The position numbers and the translations under genes are program-made. From Candidatus Bathyarchaeota archaeon B63 (GTDB taxonomy: Archaea > Thermoproteota > Bathyarchaeia > Bathyarchaeales > DTEX01): a stretch of 10,915 bases of DNA. Of this stretch, positions 1 through 6,637 are shown one piece after another. The stretch lies in contig LUCF01000018.1 in NCBI GenBank assembly GCA_001593845.1, forward strand, positions 1-10,915, written 5' to 3'. Each line of letters begins with the position of its first letter. Position 1 is the first letter of the stretch. Below the pieces are notes generated by a model. It made no database searches and was not told where the DNA came from. It worked only from the letters and a program-made list of their open reading frames with translations.

Positions 1-2325
1 GTCGAGAAGTATGATGCTCTCCTAGACAGGAAGGTCAAGGTGACGAAGATAATCGCGAAGGATCCGCTCTCGATCGGGGGGCGGCCTAGGGGGTGCATAA
101 GGGACATAAACCCGGGGGAGGACCCGAAGATCTTCGGCGATGATGCTGAGCCGAAGGTCTGGGAGGCCGCGATCAAGTATTACCAGTGCTACATATTTGA
201 CAGGGGCCTTCTCCCCGGCATGCTCTACGAGGTCAGGGATGGAGACCTCATCCAAGCGAGAGACGAAGAGGCAGAGGAGAACATAAAGAGGATCCTCCAG
301 ACGGCCTTCAAGGATGAGCCTGAGGATCTCCTGCCCTTCCTAGAGTCCTGGGTGAGGCTCCTCGAGTATCCTGCCCCCGAGATGAGGCGGGTCGCGCTTG
401 ACATAGAGGTTTACTCCCCAGTTGCAACCCGGGTTCCAAGCGCGGAGGAGGCGAATTACCCGGTTATCTGCGCCTCCCTCGTCGACTCAGAGGGCAAGAG
501 GAGGGTTCTCCTCCTCAGGAGGAAGGATGAAGACGAGGATCTGAAGCTCCCAGAGGATGTGGGGGTCGAGTTCTACAGCTCGGAGAGGGATCTTATCTCC
601 GCGGTCTTCGAGGCCTTGGAGGAGTATCCCTTCGTCATAACCTTCAATGGGGACGATTTTGACCTCCGATACCTATACCACAGGGCGCAGAAGATGGGGT
701 TCAGAAGGGAGGAGATCCCCATCGAGCCTGGGCGGAGGGTCTACCTGCTCAGGAACGGGATCCACATAGACCTCTACAAGTTCTTCTTCAACAGGTCCAT
801 ACAGATCTACGCCTTCTCGCAGAAGTACAGGAACGTCACGCTTGATGAGGTGGCCACCGCCCTCCTCGGAAAGCCTAAGCTGGAGATATCGAAGCCCATC
901 TCTGAGCTCACATACTCGGAGCTGGCCAGGTACTGCCTGAACGACGCTGAGATAACGCTTGGGCTGACCTCATATGACGATGACCTGGTCATGAAGCTCC
1001 TCTTGGTCCTCACACGGATAAGCAAGATGCCGATGGAGGATGTGAGCCGGCAGGGCGTCTCAAGGTGGATCAGGAGCTTCCTTCAGTATGAGCATCGGAA
1101 GAGGAACATGATAATCCCGAACCAGGAGGACATAATCGCGGTTAAGGGGAAGACGGCGACGACCGCCATTATCAAGGGGAAGAAATATAAAGGAGCAATA
1201 GTGGTCCAGCCGGTTCCAGGCGTCCACTTCAACGTCGCCGTGATGGACTTCCAAAGCCTATACCCATCCATAATAAAGGTTCACAACCTAGGCTACCAGT
1301 CCATAAGGTGCCCGCATGAGGAATGTAGGGACAACAAGGTCCCGGGAACCCCGCATTGGATATGTAAGAGGCACAGGGCTCTCGAGAGCGCGTTGATCGG
1401 CTCGCTTAGGGACCTGAGGGTCTACTGGTACAAGCCCAGGGCGAAGGATAAGTCTCTACCAGAGGCGCGGAGGAACTGGTACAACGTGACTCAGAGCGCG
1501 TTGAAGGTGATCCTTAACGCCTCGTATGGCGTCTTCGGGGCTGAGACCTTCGATCTTTACTGTCCACCAGTCGCGGAGGCGACAGCGGCCATAGGGAGAG
1601 AGGTGATCACTCAGACTATTGAGAAGGCTAAGGAGCTCGGTATACAGGTCCTCTACGGGGACACTGACAGCCTCTTCCTCAGGAACCCCTCCCCGGAGCA
1701 GATCAGGGCTCTCTCCGAATGGTCTGAGAAGACGCTGGGGATGGAGCTCGACGTTGACAAGGTGTACCGCTACGCTGTTCTTAGCTCCAGAAAGAAGAAT
1801 TATTTGGGGGTCTTCGAGGATGGAAGTGTGGATGTGAAGGGGCTCACCGGGAAGAAGAGCCACATCCCCAGGTTCATAAAGATGTACTTTGATGAGCTCG
1901 AGAATAGGCTTGCGAGGGTCAAGAGCCCGGCGGACTTCGAAGCGGCGAAGGAGGACATAAAAAAGATAGTTCAGGAGTGCTACTACAGGCTTAAGCGGCG
2001 GGAGTGGGGGGACATAAGCGACCTCGCCTTCGAGGTTGTGCTGGGCAAGCCCCCCCGGGCGTATACGAAGACTACGCCCCAGCATGTGAAGGCAGCCCGC
2101 CAGCTCGAGGAGAGGGGAGTCGAGATCAAGGCTGGGGACCTTATAAGATTCGTTAAGGTGACGAAGGATCCATACGTAAAGCCGATTGAGCTCGCCTCAG
2201 ACGGCGAGATCGACGCTGATAAGTACATAGCATATCTACAGTCGACCTTCAATCAGATCCTCGACGCCTTAGGGCTGGAATTCGAAAAGATAATCGGCCT
2301 AACCAGGCTTGAGCAGTTCATGTAG
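1..2325 (+). CDS. polB: Family B DNA polymerase (replicative type), 5'-truncated by the window edge
   Basis: DNA-directed DNA polymerase with 3'-5' proofreading exonuclease. The frame is open from base 1; the GTG at 40 is internal, because the codons before it already read like PolB N-terminal sequence, so part of the N-terminus lies upstream of the window. Exonuclease motifs appear in order: ALDIEV (Asp codon 400), NGDDFD (Exo II, about 646-663) and YCLNDAE (Exo III, about 931-951). Polymerase motif A is DFQSLYPSI (1246-1272), motif B is KVILNASYG (1504-1530) and motif C is YGDTDS (1654-1671), followed by a KKNYLG thumb motif near 1792. All catalytic aspartates are present. Between motifs A and B is a Cys/His cluster (Cys codons at 1309, 1324 and 1363, His at 1372), at the place where archaeal PolBs carry conserved cysteines. 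The C-terminus LTRLEQFM resembles a PCNA-binding PIP box with Leu replacing the usual Gln. The gene looks intact and ends in TAG. Confidence 0.96.
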   Translation, partial: VEKYDALLDRKVKVTKIIAKDPLSIGGRPRGCIRDINPGEDPKIFGDDAEPKVWEAAIKYYQCYIFDRGLLPGMLYEVRDGDLIQARDEEAEENIKRILQTAFKDEPEDLLPFLESWVRLLEYPAPEMRRVALDIEVYSPVATRVPSAEEANYPVICASLVDSEGKRRVLLLRRKDEDEDLKLPEDVGVEFYSSERDLISAVFEALEEYPFVITFNGDDFDLRYLYHRAQKMGFRREEIPIEPGRRVYLLRNGIHIDLYKFFFNRSIQIYAFSQKYRNVTLDEVATALLGKPKLEISKPISELTYSELARYCLNDAEITLGLTSYDDDLVMKLLLVLTRISKMPMEDVSRQGVSRWIRSFLQYEHRKRNMIIPNQEDIIAVKGKTATTAIIKGKKYKGAIVVQPVPGVHFNVAVMDFQSLYPSIIKVHNLGYQSIRCPHEECRDNKVPGTPHWICKRHRALESALIGSLRDLRVYWYKPRAKDKSLPEARRNWYNVTQSALKVILNASYGVFGAETFDLYCPPVAEATAAIGREVITQTIEKAKELGIQVLYGDTDSLFLRNPSPEQIRALSEWSEKTLGMELDVDKVYRYAVLSSRKKNYLGVFEDGSVDVKGLTGKKSHIPRFIKMYFDELENRLARVKSPADFEAAKEDIKKIVQECYYRLKRREWGDISDLAFEVVLGKPPRAYTKTTPQHVKAARQLEERGVEIKAGDLIRFVKVTKDPYVKPIELASDGEIDADKYIAYLQSTFNQILDALGLEFEKIIGLTRLEQFM

Positions 2326-2330
2326 TTCTC

Positions 2331-2338
2331 CTTATATG
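2331..2338 (+). promoter_or_regulatory. TATA box for the RraA-family gene
   Basis: CTTATATG lies just after the polB stop codon in a short AT-rich spacer. An archaeal start site about 25 bases downstream would fall near 2358-2364, giving a leader of about 20-25 bases that includes the GGGAGTG ribosome-binding site at 2374-2380. This suggests the gene is transcribed separately from polB. The call rests on motif and spacing only. Confidence 0.45.
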
Positions 2339-2382
2339 CCATTACACGATAAAATAAGTATCAAATTCATCTTGGGAGTGCA

Positions 2383-3204
2383 ATGCATATGCAGATCGCG
2401 AATCCCCCTGAGGCGGTTAAGGAGCTCACGAGGAAGAATCCCTTTGACCGTTACCCAGACGGCCGTCCGAGGGTCCCAGATGATCTGCTCGAGCGGATGA
2501 GGCTCGTCACAACTGAGCAGGCTTGGGGGGTCCTCGGCCAACATGGATACAGGCACCAATTTGAGGGGAACTGGTTCTGTACCCATCCCGGCAGGATTCT
2601 GGTTGGGCGTGCCTTGACGGCGATGATGGTCCCGATGCGCCCTGACCTAAATGAGCTCGTTGAGGAGGCTGGGAAGGCTGAGGGGAGGATAGGTGGACAG
2701 AACTCATGGGTTATAGATATGCTTCAGCCGAATGACGTTATGGTTGTCGACGTCTTCGGCAAGATAGAGAACGGGACATTCGTTGGTGATAACCTATCAA
2801 CCGCGCTGCAGAGACGCACGAAGGCGGGGGCCGTAATCGATGGGGGCATAAGGGACTTCCAGGGAATAATGAAGCTCGAGGATATCGTGATCTTCTGTAG
2901 GGGCGTCCACCCAACAGCGATCTCGGAGACCACGCTTGTGGGCATAAACATACCGGTCAGAATTGGAAGGGCCACTGTTCTCCCGGGTGACGTCGTGCTC
3001 GGAACGCCGACGGGAGTGATCTTCATCCCGCCTCATCTCGTAGAAGAGGTCGTTGAGCGGGCGGAGGAGATCCAACTACGCGACAGGTTTGGGAAGCAGA
3101 GGCTGAGGGAGGGCAAGTATACCCCAGGCCAGATCGACTCGAAATGGACGAGGGAGATCGAAGAGGACTTCAAGAACTGGCTTAGGGAGATACGTGGAAA
3201 ATAG
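2383..3204 (+). CDS. RraA / 4-hydroxy-4-methyl-2-oxoglutarate aldolase family protein
   Basis: A 273-residue protein of the RraA-like fold, a family that includes metal-dependent HMG/oxaloacetate-type aldolases and the bacterial RNase E regulator RraA. The signature is clear: GDNLSTALQRRTKAG, then DGGIRD with the metal/substrate-binding Arg157-Asp158 pair, then GDVVLGTPTGVIFIPP. It is longer than classical RraA (about 160 residues). It has an extra N-terminal segment (about residues 1-60) and a C-terminal extension (LREGKYTPGQIDSKW, about residues 240-254) that I associate with long bacterial RraA-family enzymes, often near sugar-acid genes. An aldolase or decarboxylase on a small oxo-acid is more likely than RNase E control, but the substrate cannot be read from the sequence. 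Two in-frame ATGs exist, at 2383 and 2389; the second has better spacing (8 bases) from GGGAGTG at 2374-2380. The neighbours do not reveal a pathway. Confidence 0.88.
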   Translation: MHMQIANPPEAVKELTRKNPFDRYPDGRPRVPDDLLERMRLVTTEQAWGVLGQHGYRHQFEGNWFCTHPGRILVGRALTAMMVPMRPDLNELVEEAGKAEGRIGGQNSWVIDMLQPNDVMVVDVFGKIENGTFVGDNLSTALQRRTKAGAVIDGGIRDFQGIMKLEDIVIFCRGVHPTAISETTLVGINIPVRIGRATVLPGDVVLGTPTGVIFIPPHLVEEVVERAEEIQLRDRFGKQRLREGKYTPGQIDSKWTREIEEDFKNWLREIRGK

Positions 3205-3324
3205 AACGGGAAGAGATGCGGGTCATAACCAACTGATTAAAAGCCAACCGGACTCCCAAGATTAGAGAAGCCGCCTCAAGCGGATCGAGGTGATTGGGGA
3301 GAGCATGGAGGAGCTCTCCAGAAG

Positions 3325-3331
3325 TTTTATA
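3325..3331 (+). promoter_or_regulatory. TATA box for the cupin gene
   Basis: TTTTATA preceded by GAAG. A start site about 25 bases downstream (near 3353) leaves a leader of about 30 bases before the TTG at 3384. Its position inside the longest open frame argues that the cupin starts at 3384 and not at the first in-frame start, 3294. Confidence 0.45.
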
Positions 3332-3383
3332 CCGCACCCAAACCATCAGAAGATGCTGTGCTGGAGATAAGGGGCGGCTGGAA

Positions 3384-3713
3384 TTGAAGATCTTCTCCGT
3401 TTATGATAACCGGAAGCCGCTGGAGCGGCTGATCCGAGGAGGCGAGTTTTCAGGCATACTCTTCGTTAATGTCCATTACTATCTGCCGGGTGAAAGCCAC
3501 AGCATACACAGCCACGGCGACCGAGAAGAGATATTCATCTGCTTCCAAGGCAGGGGAAGAGCAATCACGGATGAGGGGGAGATCGACATCACACGGGGAG
3601 ACGTGCTGGTCTTCAAGCCCGGTGAGAGCCACGGCTTCGAATCAGACGAAGTCGACCCCATCGCATACATCTGCATAGGGATCAAGACGGGCAGCGAAGA
3701 CGATCAGCAATAG
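3384..3713 (+). CDS. Small single-domain cupin protein
   Basis: About 109 residues from TTG 3384, the usual size of a one-domain cupin. Cupin motif 1 fits G(X)5HXH(X)4E(X)6G: His42, His44 and Glu49 are the expected metal ligands. Motif 2 is GDVLVFKPGESHGF with the fourth ligand, His83. With all four ligands present, a metal-binding beta-barrel (cytoplasmic; no signal peptide) is expected. Possible roles include a sugar isomerase/epimerase-like enzyme, a dioxygenase-like enzyme or a small-molecule sensor; the sequence does not choose between them. The open frame extends upstream to TTG 3294, but the extra 30 residues are Arg/Cys-rich, unlike a cupin, and contain the TATA box. The start stays uncertain because only weak G-rich sequence precedes 3384. 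The gene converges with queT. Confidence 0.85.
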   Translation: MKIFSVYDNRKPLERLIRGGEFSGILFVNVHYYLPGESHSIHSHGDREEIFICFQGRGRAITDEGEIDITRGDVLVFKPGESHGFESDEVDPIAYICIGIKTGSEDDQQ

Positions 3714-3734
3714 ATAACATCGGCGCCCTCAGCG

Positions 3735-3758
3735 GCCGGCGAATCTCCAGTCTCCGGC
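3735..3758. terminator. Candidate bidirectional hairpin between convergent genes
   Basis: GCCGG and CCGGC arms, with two further pairs (GA/TC) inside across a single mismatch, close an 8-base loop. It lies in the 88-base gap between the convergent cupin and queT stop codons, where transcription must end from both sides. There is no T-run, so termination is inferred from position alone. Confidence 0.25.
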
Positions 3759-3801
3759 ATGGATTCATCCAGAGGCCATTCAAGGTCCTCAATCGGCCCG
3801 G

Positions 3802-4299
3802 TCACATCCGTCTGCTCAACGCCAGAAGCAATGAGTAGCCCAAGAAGGCGATCGCTATGAGGCTGCTTATCGTTACGCTGATGACCGTTGCGGCCCAAGC
3901 TGGCAAGGCGAGACCGGCGATGTCAGGCGGCGGAACGAATAGCCATAAGTATCCGCCCACGATCAGGCCGATGATCACAGATGCGAGGATGCATCCGAGC
4001 AGTCTACGTCTCCTCAAAGCATAGATCACATAGGTAGCTATCAGATTCGCGATTGAGCCGAAGACCACATCTATCGGGTTAGCGGCTCCGAAGGCTATGA
4101 TCCCCCCGGCGAAGTTGCCGATCAGGCATCCAACAGTCGCCCCGAAGATTACTGGCCACCCGAATATCGCTGCGAGGGGCAGCAGGCAGTCGGCTATCCG
4201 CAGTTGAACAGGACCAAAGGAGACTGGAGCCAAGGAGACCACGAGAACAGCGTATAAGGCGGCGAAGACGGCGGCTAGGCTTATATCTCTCGGTTTCAA
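3802..4299 (-). CDS. queT: QueT-family ECF transporter S component (queuosine-precursor uptake)
   Basis: A 165-residue, strongly hydrophobic protein, the usual length for a QueT family S component. These integral membrane proteins bind a queuosine precursor and work with an ECF energizing module (T component plus two ATPases), which is not in this window. Family features are PRDISLAAVFAALYAVL at the N-terminus, SFGPVQLR (residues 27-34), GCLIGNFAGG (57-66) and DVVFGSIANLIATY (77-90), with about six membrane segments and a basic RRRR turn near 96-99. The start is TTG 4299, chosen because a near-perfect GGAGGTGA (bases 4305-4312 on the minus strand) precedes it by 5 bases. Archaea normally make archaeosine from preQ0, so uptake of a 7-deazaguanine is a reasonable role; another small substrate is possible. 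It stands alone on the minus strand. Confidence 0.78.
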   Translation of the reverse strand: MKPRDISLAAVFAALYAVLVVSLAPVSFGPVQLRIADCLLPLAAIFGWPVIFGATVGCLIGNFAGGIIAFGAANPIDVVFGSIANLIATYVIYALRRRRLLGCILASVIIGLIVGGYLWLFVPPPDIAGLALPAWAATVISVTISSLIAIAFLGYSLLLALSRRM

Positions 4300-4322
4300 T
4301 CACGTCACCTCCTATCCCGGGG

Positions 4323-4330
4323 TTTATATG
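4323..4330 (-). promoter_or_regulatory. TATA-like box upstream of queT
   Basis: On the minus strand this reads CATATAAA. A start site about 25 bases on would fall at about 4300, right at the TTG and downstream of the strong Shine-Dalgarno at 4305-4312, so this box would remove the ribosome site from the mRNA. Either it is not the main promoter, or a weaker box further upstream (minus-strand CTTATTAG, near 4393-4400) makes a longer leader. Confidence 0.3.
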
Positions 4331-4336
4331 GCGGAA

Positions 4337-4362
4337 CGGGTGGAGGTGCCCCCACTCACCCG
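4337..4362 (-). promoter_or_regulatory. Candidate structured leader hairpin of queT
   Basis: On the minus strand a CGGGTG arm pairs with CACCCG, and an inner GTG pairs with CAC around a GGGG loop, with a small asymmetric internal loop between. It sits about 25 bases upstream of the queT Shine-Dalgarno. Bacterial queT genes are often controlled by preQ1 riboswitches, but this hairpin does not match a preQ1 consensus that I can recognise. It is reported as a structure only. Confidence 0.3.
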
Positions 4363-4398
4363 CCACTCGCCCAGAGAGACTCTTGGAGTATCTAATAA

Positions 4399-4578
4399 GC
4401 CTTTTGGTGCTGGGGAAGATCCATATTCGCCTTGAAAGCGTGGTCCTCAAAGAGCCTTAACAGCGAGTTCATCGTTAAGGTAACGGCGAACCTCGATGAG
4501 TTCTGCAAATTGCTGGAGGTCGGTTCCGGGTATATCGCCGATATGGATGGTAAGAAGGTTCTTAAGAAGCGACGATGA
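4399..4578 (+). pseudogene. Possible remnant: C-terminal tail of an archaeal tyrosine integrase
   Basis: A short open frame between an in-frame TAA at 4396 and TGA at 4576, with no ATG; the only plausible start is TTG 4432 (48 residues). The end reads LDEFCKLLEVGSGYIADMDG followed by KKVLKKRR. As I recall the family, many archaeal phage/plasmid-type integrases end in a similar tail: a V/T-rich strand, a helix with LIEVGFEY-like sequence, then DMDGKKLFRKRK. No Arg-His-Arg-Tyr catalytic core is visible upstream, so if the match is right only the tail survives. It could instead be a small independent basic protein. The match is from memory, not from an alignment. Confidence 0.35.
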
Positions 4579-4655
4579 GAACAGGCATTCTATCCCTATA
4601 AAGGGCATATTAACGGCGTATTCGAAGCCTCATAGGCAATGAGTCCCGTCCCTCC

Positions 4656-4784
4656 ATGGCCTTCAAGAAGAATTTACGGGTGTACGATCAGCCCGTCAAT
4701 AGCAAGAACGTTTTGAAGATTCATGTCGCGTTGGATGGTCACGGCATGGTTCTTCTTTCTCCGAAGGGTTCTCAGAGAGGTTAG
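4656..4784 (+). CDS. Small hypothetical open reading frame (42 aa)
   Basis: ATG to TAG, encoding a basic 42-residue peptide beginning MAFKKNLRVYDQPVNSKNVL. I do not recognise it. No Shine-Dalgarno precedes the ATG, although CTATAAAG at 4595-4602 could act as a TATA box, which would give a leader of about 30 bases. The alternating hydrophobic residues (LKIHVALDG, VLLSPKG) look like beta-strands, so it may be a genuine coding fragment. It may also be debris from the same decayed element as the integrase-like tail. Confidence 0.2.
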   Translation: MAFKKNLRVYDQPVNSKNVLKIHVALDGHGMVLLSPKGSQRG

Positions 4785-4834
4785 GGTGATTGAAAATACT
4801 TATGGTTTAGGCGGTTTATGATTTACTAGAAAGG

Positions 4835-4842
4835 ATTTTATG
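4835..4842 (+). promoter_or_regulatory. Candidate TATA box of the Met8-type gene
   Basis: ATTTTATG within an AT-rich stretch. A start site about 25 bases on (near 4864) would leave a short leader containing the AGGAG ribosome site at 4871-4875. A second AT-rich element, AATACTTATGG near 4795-4805, is an alternative. Confidence 0.35.
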
Positions 4843-4880
4843 ATAAGTGGGGACTCGTTAAGAAGGGAAGAGGAGCAGAG

Positions 4881-5525
4881 ATGCTGATTGACTTGAGGGT
4901 TGAGGGCAGAAGGGTCCTGATTCTTGGAGGCGGAAGCGTCGGCGAAAGAAAGGCGAGGAAGTTTCTGCAGGAGAACTCACAGGTCATCGTGGTCAGCAGA
5001 AGTTTCACTGAGGAACTTGAATCGTTAGGTAGGCGGGGAAGGGTTAAGTTAATAAGGTCCGGTATTGAGCCCGATTCTCCGCTGATCGGCTCACTAATCT
5101 CAGAATCCTTTGTGGTCGTCGCTGCGACGGATGACCGAAGGTTGAATGAGGAGATCGCCGCGAAGGCGAAGGAGCAGGGGGCCCTCCTATCCGTCGTCGA
5201 TGAGCCCTCCCTAAGCGACTTTTACATGCCCGCCACCACACGTCTCGGCGAGATCAGAGTCGCGATATGTACTGGCGGGAGAAGCCCAGCGGTCTCGAGG
5301 ATCCTCAGGGAGAGGATCGAGAGGCTCATCACAAGGGAGGACATCCTCCAAGTGGAGCTTCAAGATTACGCCCGGAGGCTCGTGAAATCCCGCGTTCCAG
5401 ATAGGGAGGCCCGCCGACGTATCATATACCGGATCATTCATGACCCGGAGATTAAGCATCTACTCAGAGAGGGGAATTTCGAGGAAGCGAAGAGCCTCGC
5501 CAAAAGAATCATTGAGCATCAGTAG
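4881..5525 (+). CDS. met8: Precorrin-2 dehydrogenase / sirohydrochlorin ferrochelatase (Met8 / CysG N-terminal type)
   Basis: A 214-residue cytoplasmic enzyme that oxidises precorrin-2 to sirohydrochlorin with NAD+ and may insert iron to form siroheme. It shows the Rossmann fingerprint VLILGGGSVGERKARKFL (glycines 16, 17, 18 and 21) and then AATDDRRLNEEIA (about 81-93). SVVDEPSLSDFYMPA follows, with Asp107 at the position of the catalytic aspartate of CysG/Met8p, and then the strand IRVAICTGGRSPAVSR, typical of the dimerisation domain. Length matches the stand-alone archaeal form; there is no fused SUMT domain, and the SUMT is a separate gene downstream. ATG 4881 is supported by AGGAG five bases upstream. 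It starts the tetrapyrrole cluster, 128 bases before hemB, so it may be transcribed separately. In archaea siroheme also serves as a heme precursor. Confidence 0.93.
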   Translation: MLIDLRVEGRRVLILGGGSVGERKARKFLQENSQVIVVSRSFTEELESLGRRGRVKLIRSGIEPDSPLIGSLISESFVVVAATDDRRLNEEIAAKAKEQGALLSVVDEPSLSDFYMPATTRLGEIRVAICTGGRSPAVSRILRERIERLITREDILQVELQDYARRLVKSRVPDREARRRIIYRIIHDPEIKHLLREGNFEEAKSLAKRIIEHQ

Positions 5526-5610
5526 CCAGTCAGAGAAGAGAGGAGAGTCATCATTTTAATCTCTGCCCTTCAAATTGGAATGGCGATGACTGTCTCCCGC
5601 CGCCCAAAGA

Positions 5611-5618
5611 TTATTTAA
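5611..5618 (+). promoter_or_regulatory. Candidate TATA box of the hemB operon
   Basis: TTATTTAA preceded by AAAGA, in the 128-base gap between the Met8-type gene and hemB. A start site near 5638-5642 would put the leader right at the AGGAGTGA ribosome site (5639-5646). An alternative box, CATTTTAAT at 5552-5560, would give a leader of about 75 bases. Either suggests that hemB-hemD has its own promoter. Confidence 0.4.
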
Positions 5619-5653
5619 CCTCTATCCAATTCTCATCTAGGAGTGAACATTTA

Positions 5654-6637
5654 ATGGTGTTCCCCCAGATCCGTATGAGAAGGCTCCGAAAGACGGTTAA
5701 GATCAGAGATCTTGTGAGGGAAACGGTTCTCACACTGAACGATCTTGTCTACCCGATCTTCGTTAAGGAGGGCATAAGCGATTCTGAGCCTATAGGCTCG
5801 ATGCCGGGCCAGTTTAGGCTGCCAGTAAGGAAGGCAGTTGAGGAGGCGGAGAACATCGCATCGCTTGGCATACCAGCGATCATACTATTCGGAATCCCAA
5901 TTAAGAAGGATGATGCTGCCTCCTCCGCTTATGACCCTAAAGGCGTTGTCCAGCGGACGGTGAGATCCATAAAGGAGCGTCTAGGGGACAACCTAGTCGT
6001 CATGACTGATATCTGCCTCTGCCAATACACCACCCACGGACACTGCGGGGTTGTGGAGGACGGTCAGATCCTGAATGACCCTACCCTCGAGATACTGCGG
6101 AAGATAGCTGTGAGCCACGCGGAGGCGGGAGCGGATGTCGTAGCTCCATCCGGCATGATCGATGGGCAAGTCCAAGCGATAAGGGAGGCGTTAGATCATG
6201 CGGGCTTCACGGATGTAGCCGTAATGGCCTACTCGGCTAAGCATGCCTCCAACTTTTATGGGCCTTTCAGGGAAGCCGCGGATTCAGCTCCATCCTTCGG
6301 TGATAGGAGGAGCTACCAGATGGACTACGCGAATCCCGATGAGGCTCTCCGGGAGGTGGAGCTAGACATAGGGGAGGGAGCGGACATAGTAATGGTTAAG
6401 CCGGCGCTTGCGTATCTGGACCTAATTTATAGGATAAAGACGATGTACGGAGTGCCCACGGCTGCTTACAACGTAAGCGGCGAGTACTCAATGATAAAGG
6501 CCGCGGCAGAGATGGGATGGATCGATGAGAAAGCAATCGTGCTTGAGGTCCTAACCGCGATAAAGCGGGCTGGAGCCGACATGATCCTCACATACTTCGC
6601 TAAAGATGCTGCAAGGTGGCTGATCGGAGATGAGTGA
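5654..6637 (+). CDS. hemB: Delta-aminolevulinic acid dehydratase (porphobilinogen synthase)
   Basis: A 327-residue cytoplasmic enzyme that condenses two 5-aminolevulinate molecules to porphobilinogen. The zinc-type active site is complete: DICLCQYTTHGHCG supplies Cys121, Cys123 and Cys131, so this is a Zn-dependent and not a Mg-only form. The two Schiff-base lysines are Lys196 (AYSAKHASNFYGPFR) and Lys249 (VMVKPALAYLD). The N-terminal RMRRLRKTVKIRDLV is the usual arm that contributes to oligomer contacts. Length is typical. ATG 5654 is seven bases after AGGAGTGA (5639-5646), a good ribosome site. The stop overlaps the hemL start by 8 bases, implying translational coupling. Nothing unusual is seen. 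Confidence 0.97.
   Translation: MVFPQIRMRRLRKTVKIRDLVRETVLTLNDLVYPIFVKEGISDSEPIGSMPGQFRLPVRKAVEEAENIASLGIPAIILFGIPIKKDDAASSAYDPKGVVQRTVRSIKERLGDNLVVMTDICLCQYTTHGHCGVVEDGQILNDPTLEILRKIAVSHAEAGADVVAPSGMIDGQVQAIREALDHAGFTDVAVMAYSAKHASNFYGPFREAADSAPSFGDRRSYQMDYANPDEALREVELDIGEGADIVMVKPALAYLDLIYRIKTMYGVPTAAYNVSGEYSMIKAAAEMGWIDEKAIVLEVLTAIKRAGADMILTYFAKDAARWLIGDE

Larger units (their letters stand above)
4300..4880. other. Gene-poor interval between queT and the tetrapyrrole cluster
   Basis: About 580 bases without a confident gene. From the left it holds the queT promoter and hairpin; a 35-codon open frame at 4328-4435 of no recognisable family; the integrase-tail-like frame; a TATA-like CTATAAAG at 4595-4602; a 42-codon frame at 4656-4784; and TATA-like elements before the Met8-type gene. 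I see no tRNA, no long inverted repeats and no CRISPR-type repeats. The mix of short coding-like frames suggests decayed sequence. Confidence 0.5.

Noticed and set aside
1456..2085. A 209-codon open frame on the minus strand inside polB
   Set aside because: It is antisense to the conserved polymerase motifs B and C and their surroundings, with no recognisable domain; long antisense frames are expected in GC-rich coding sequence.
3294..3383. N-terminal extension of the cupin from TTG 3294
   Set aside because: The extra residues (Arg/Cys-rich) do not look like a cupin, the start is only one base from the Shine-Dalgarno, and a TATA box lies inside the extension.
3704..3898. Acidic 64-codon minus-strand frame overlapping the end of queT and the cupin stop
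   Set aside because: It overlaps the conserved C-terminal membrane segment of queT in another frame and has no ribosome site or recognisable domain.
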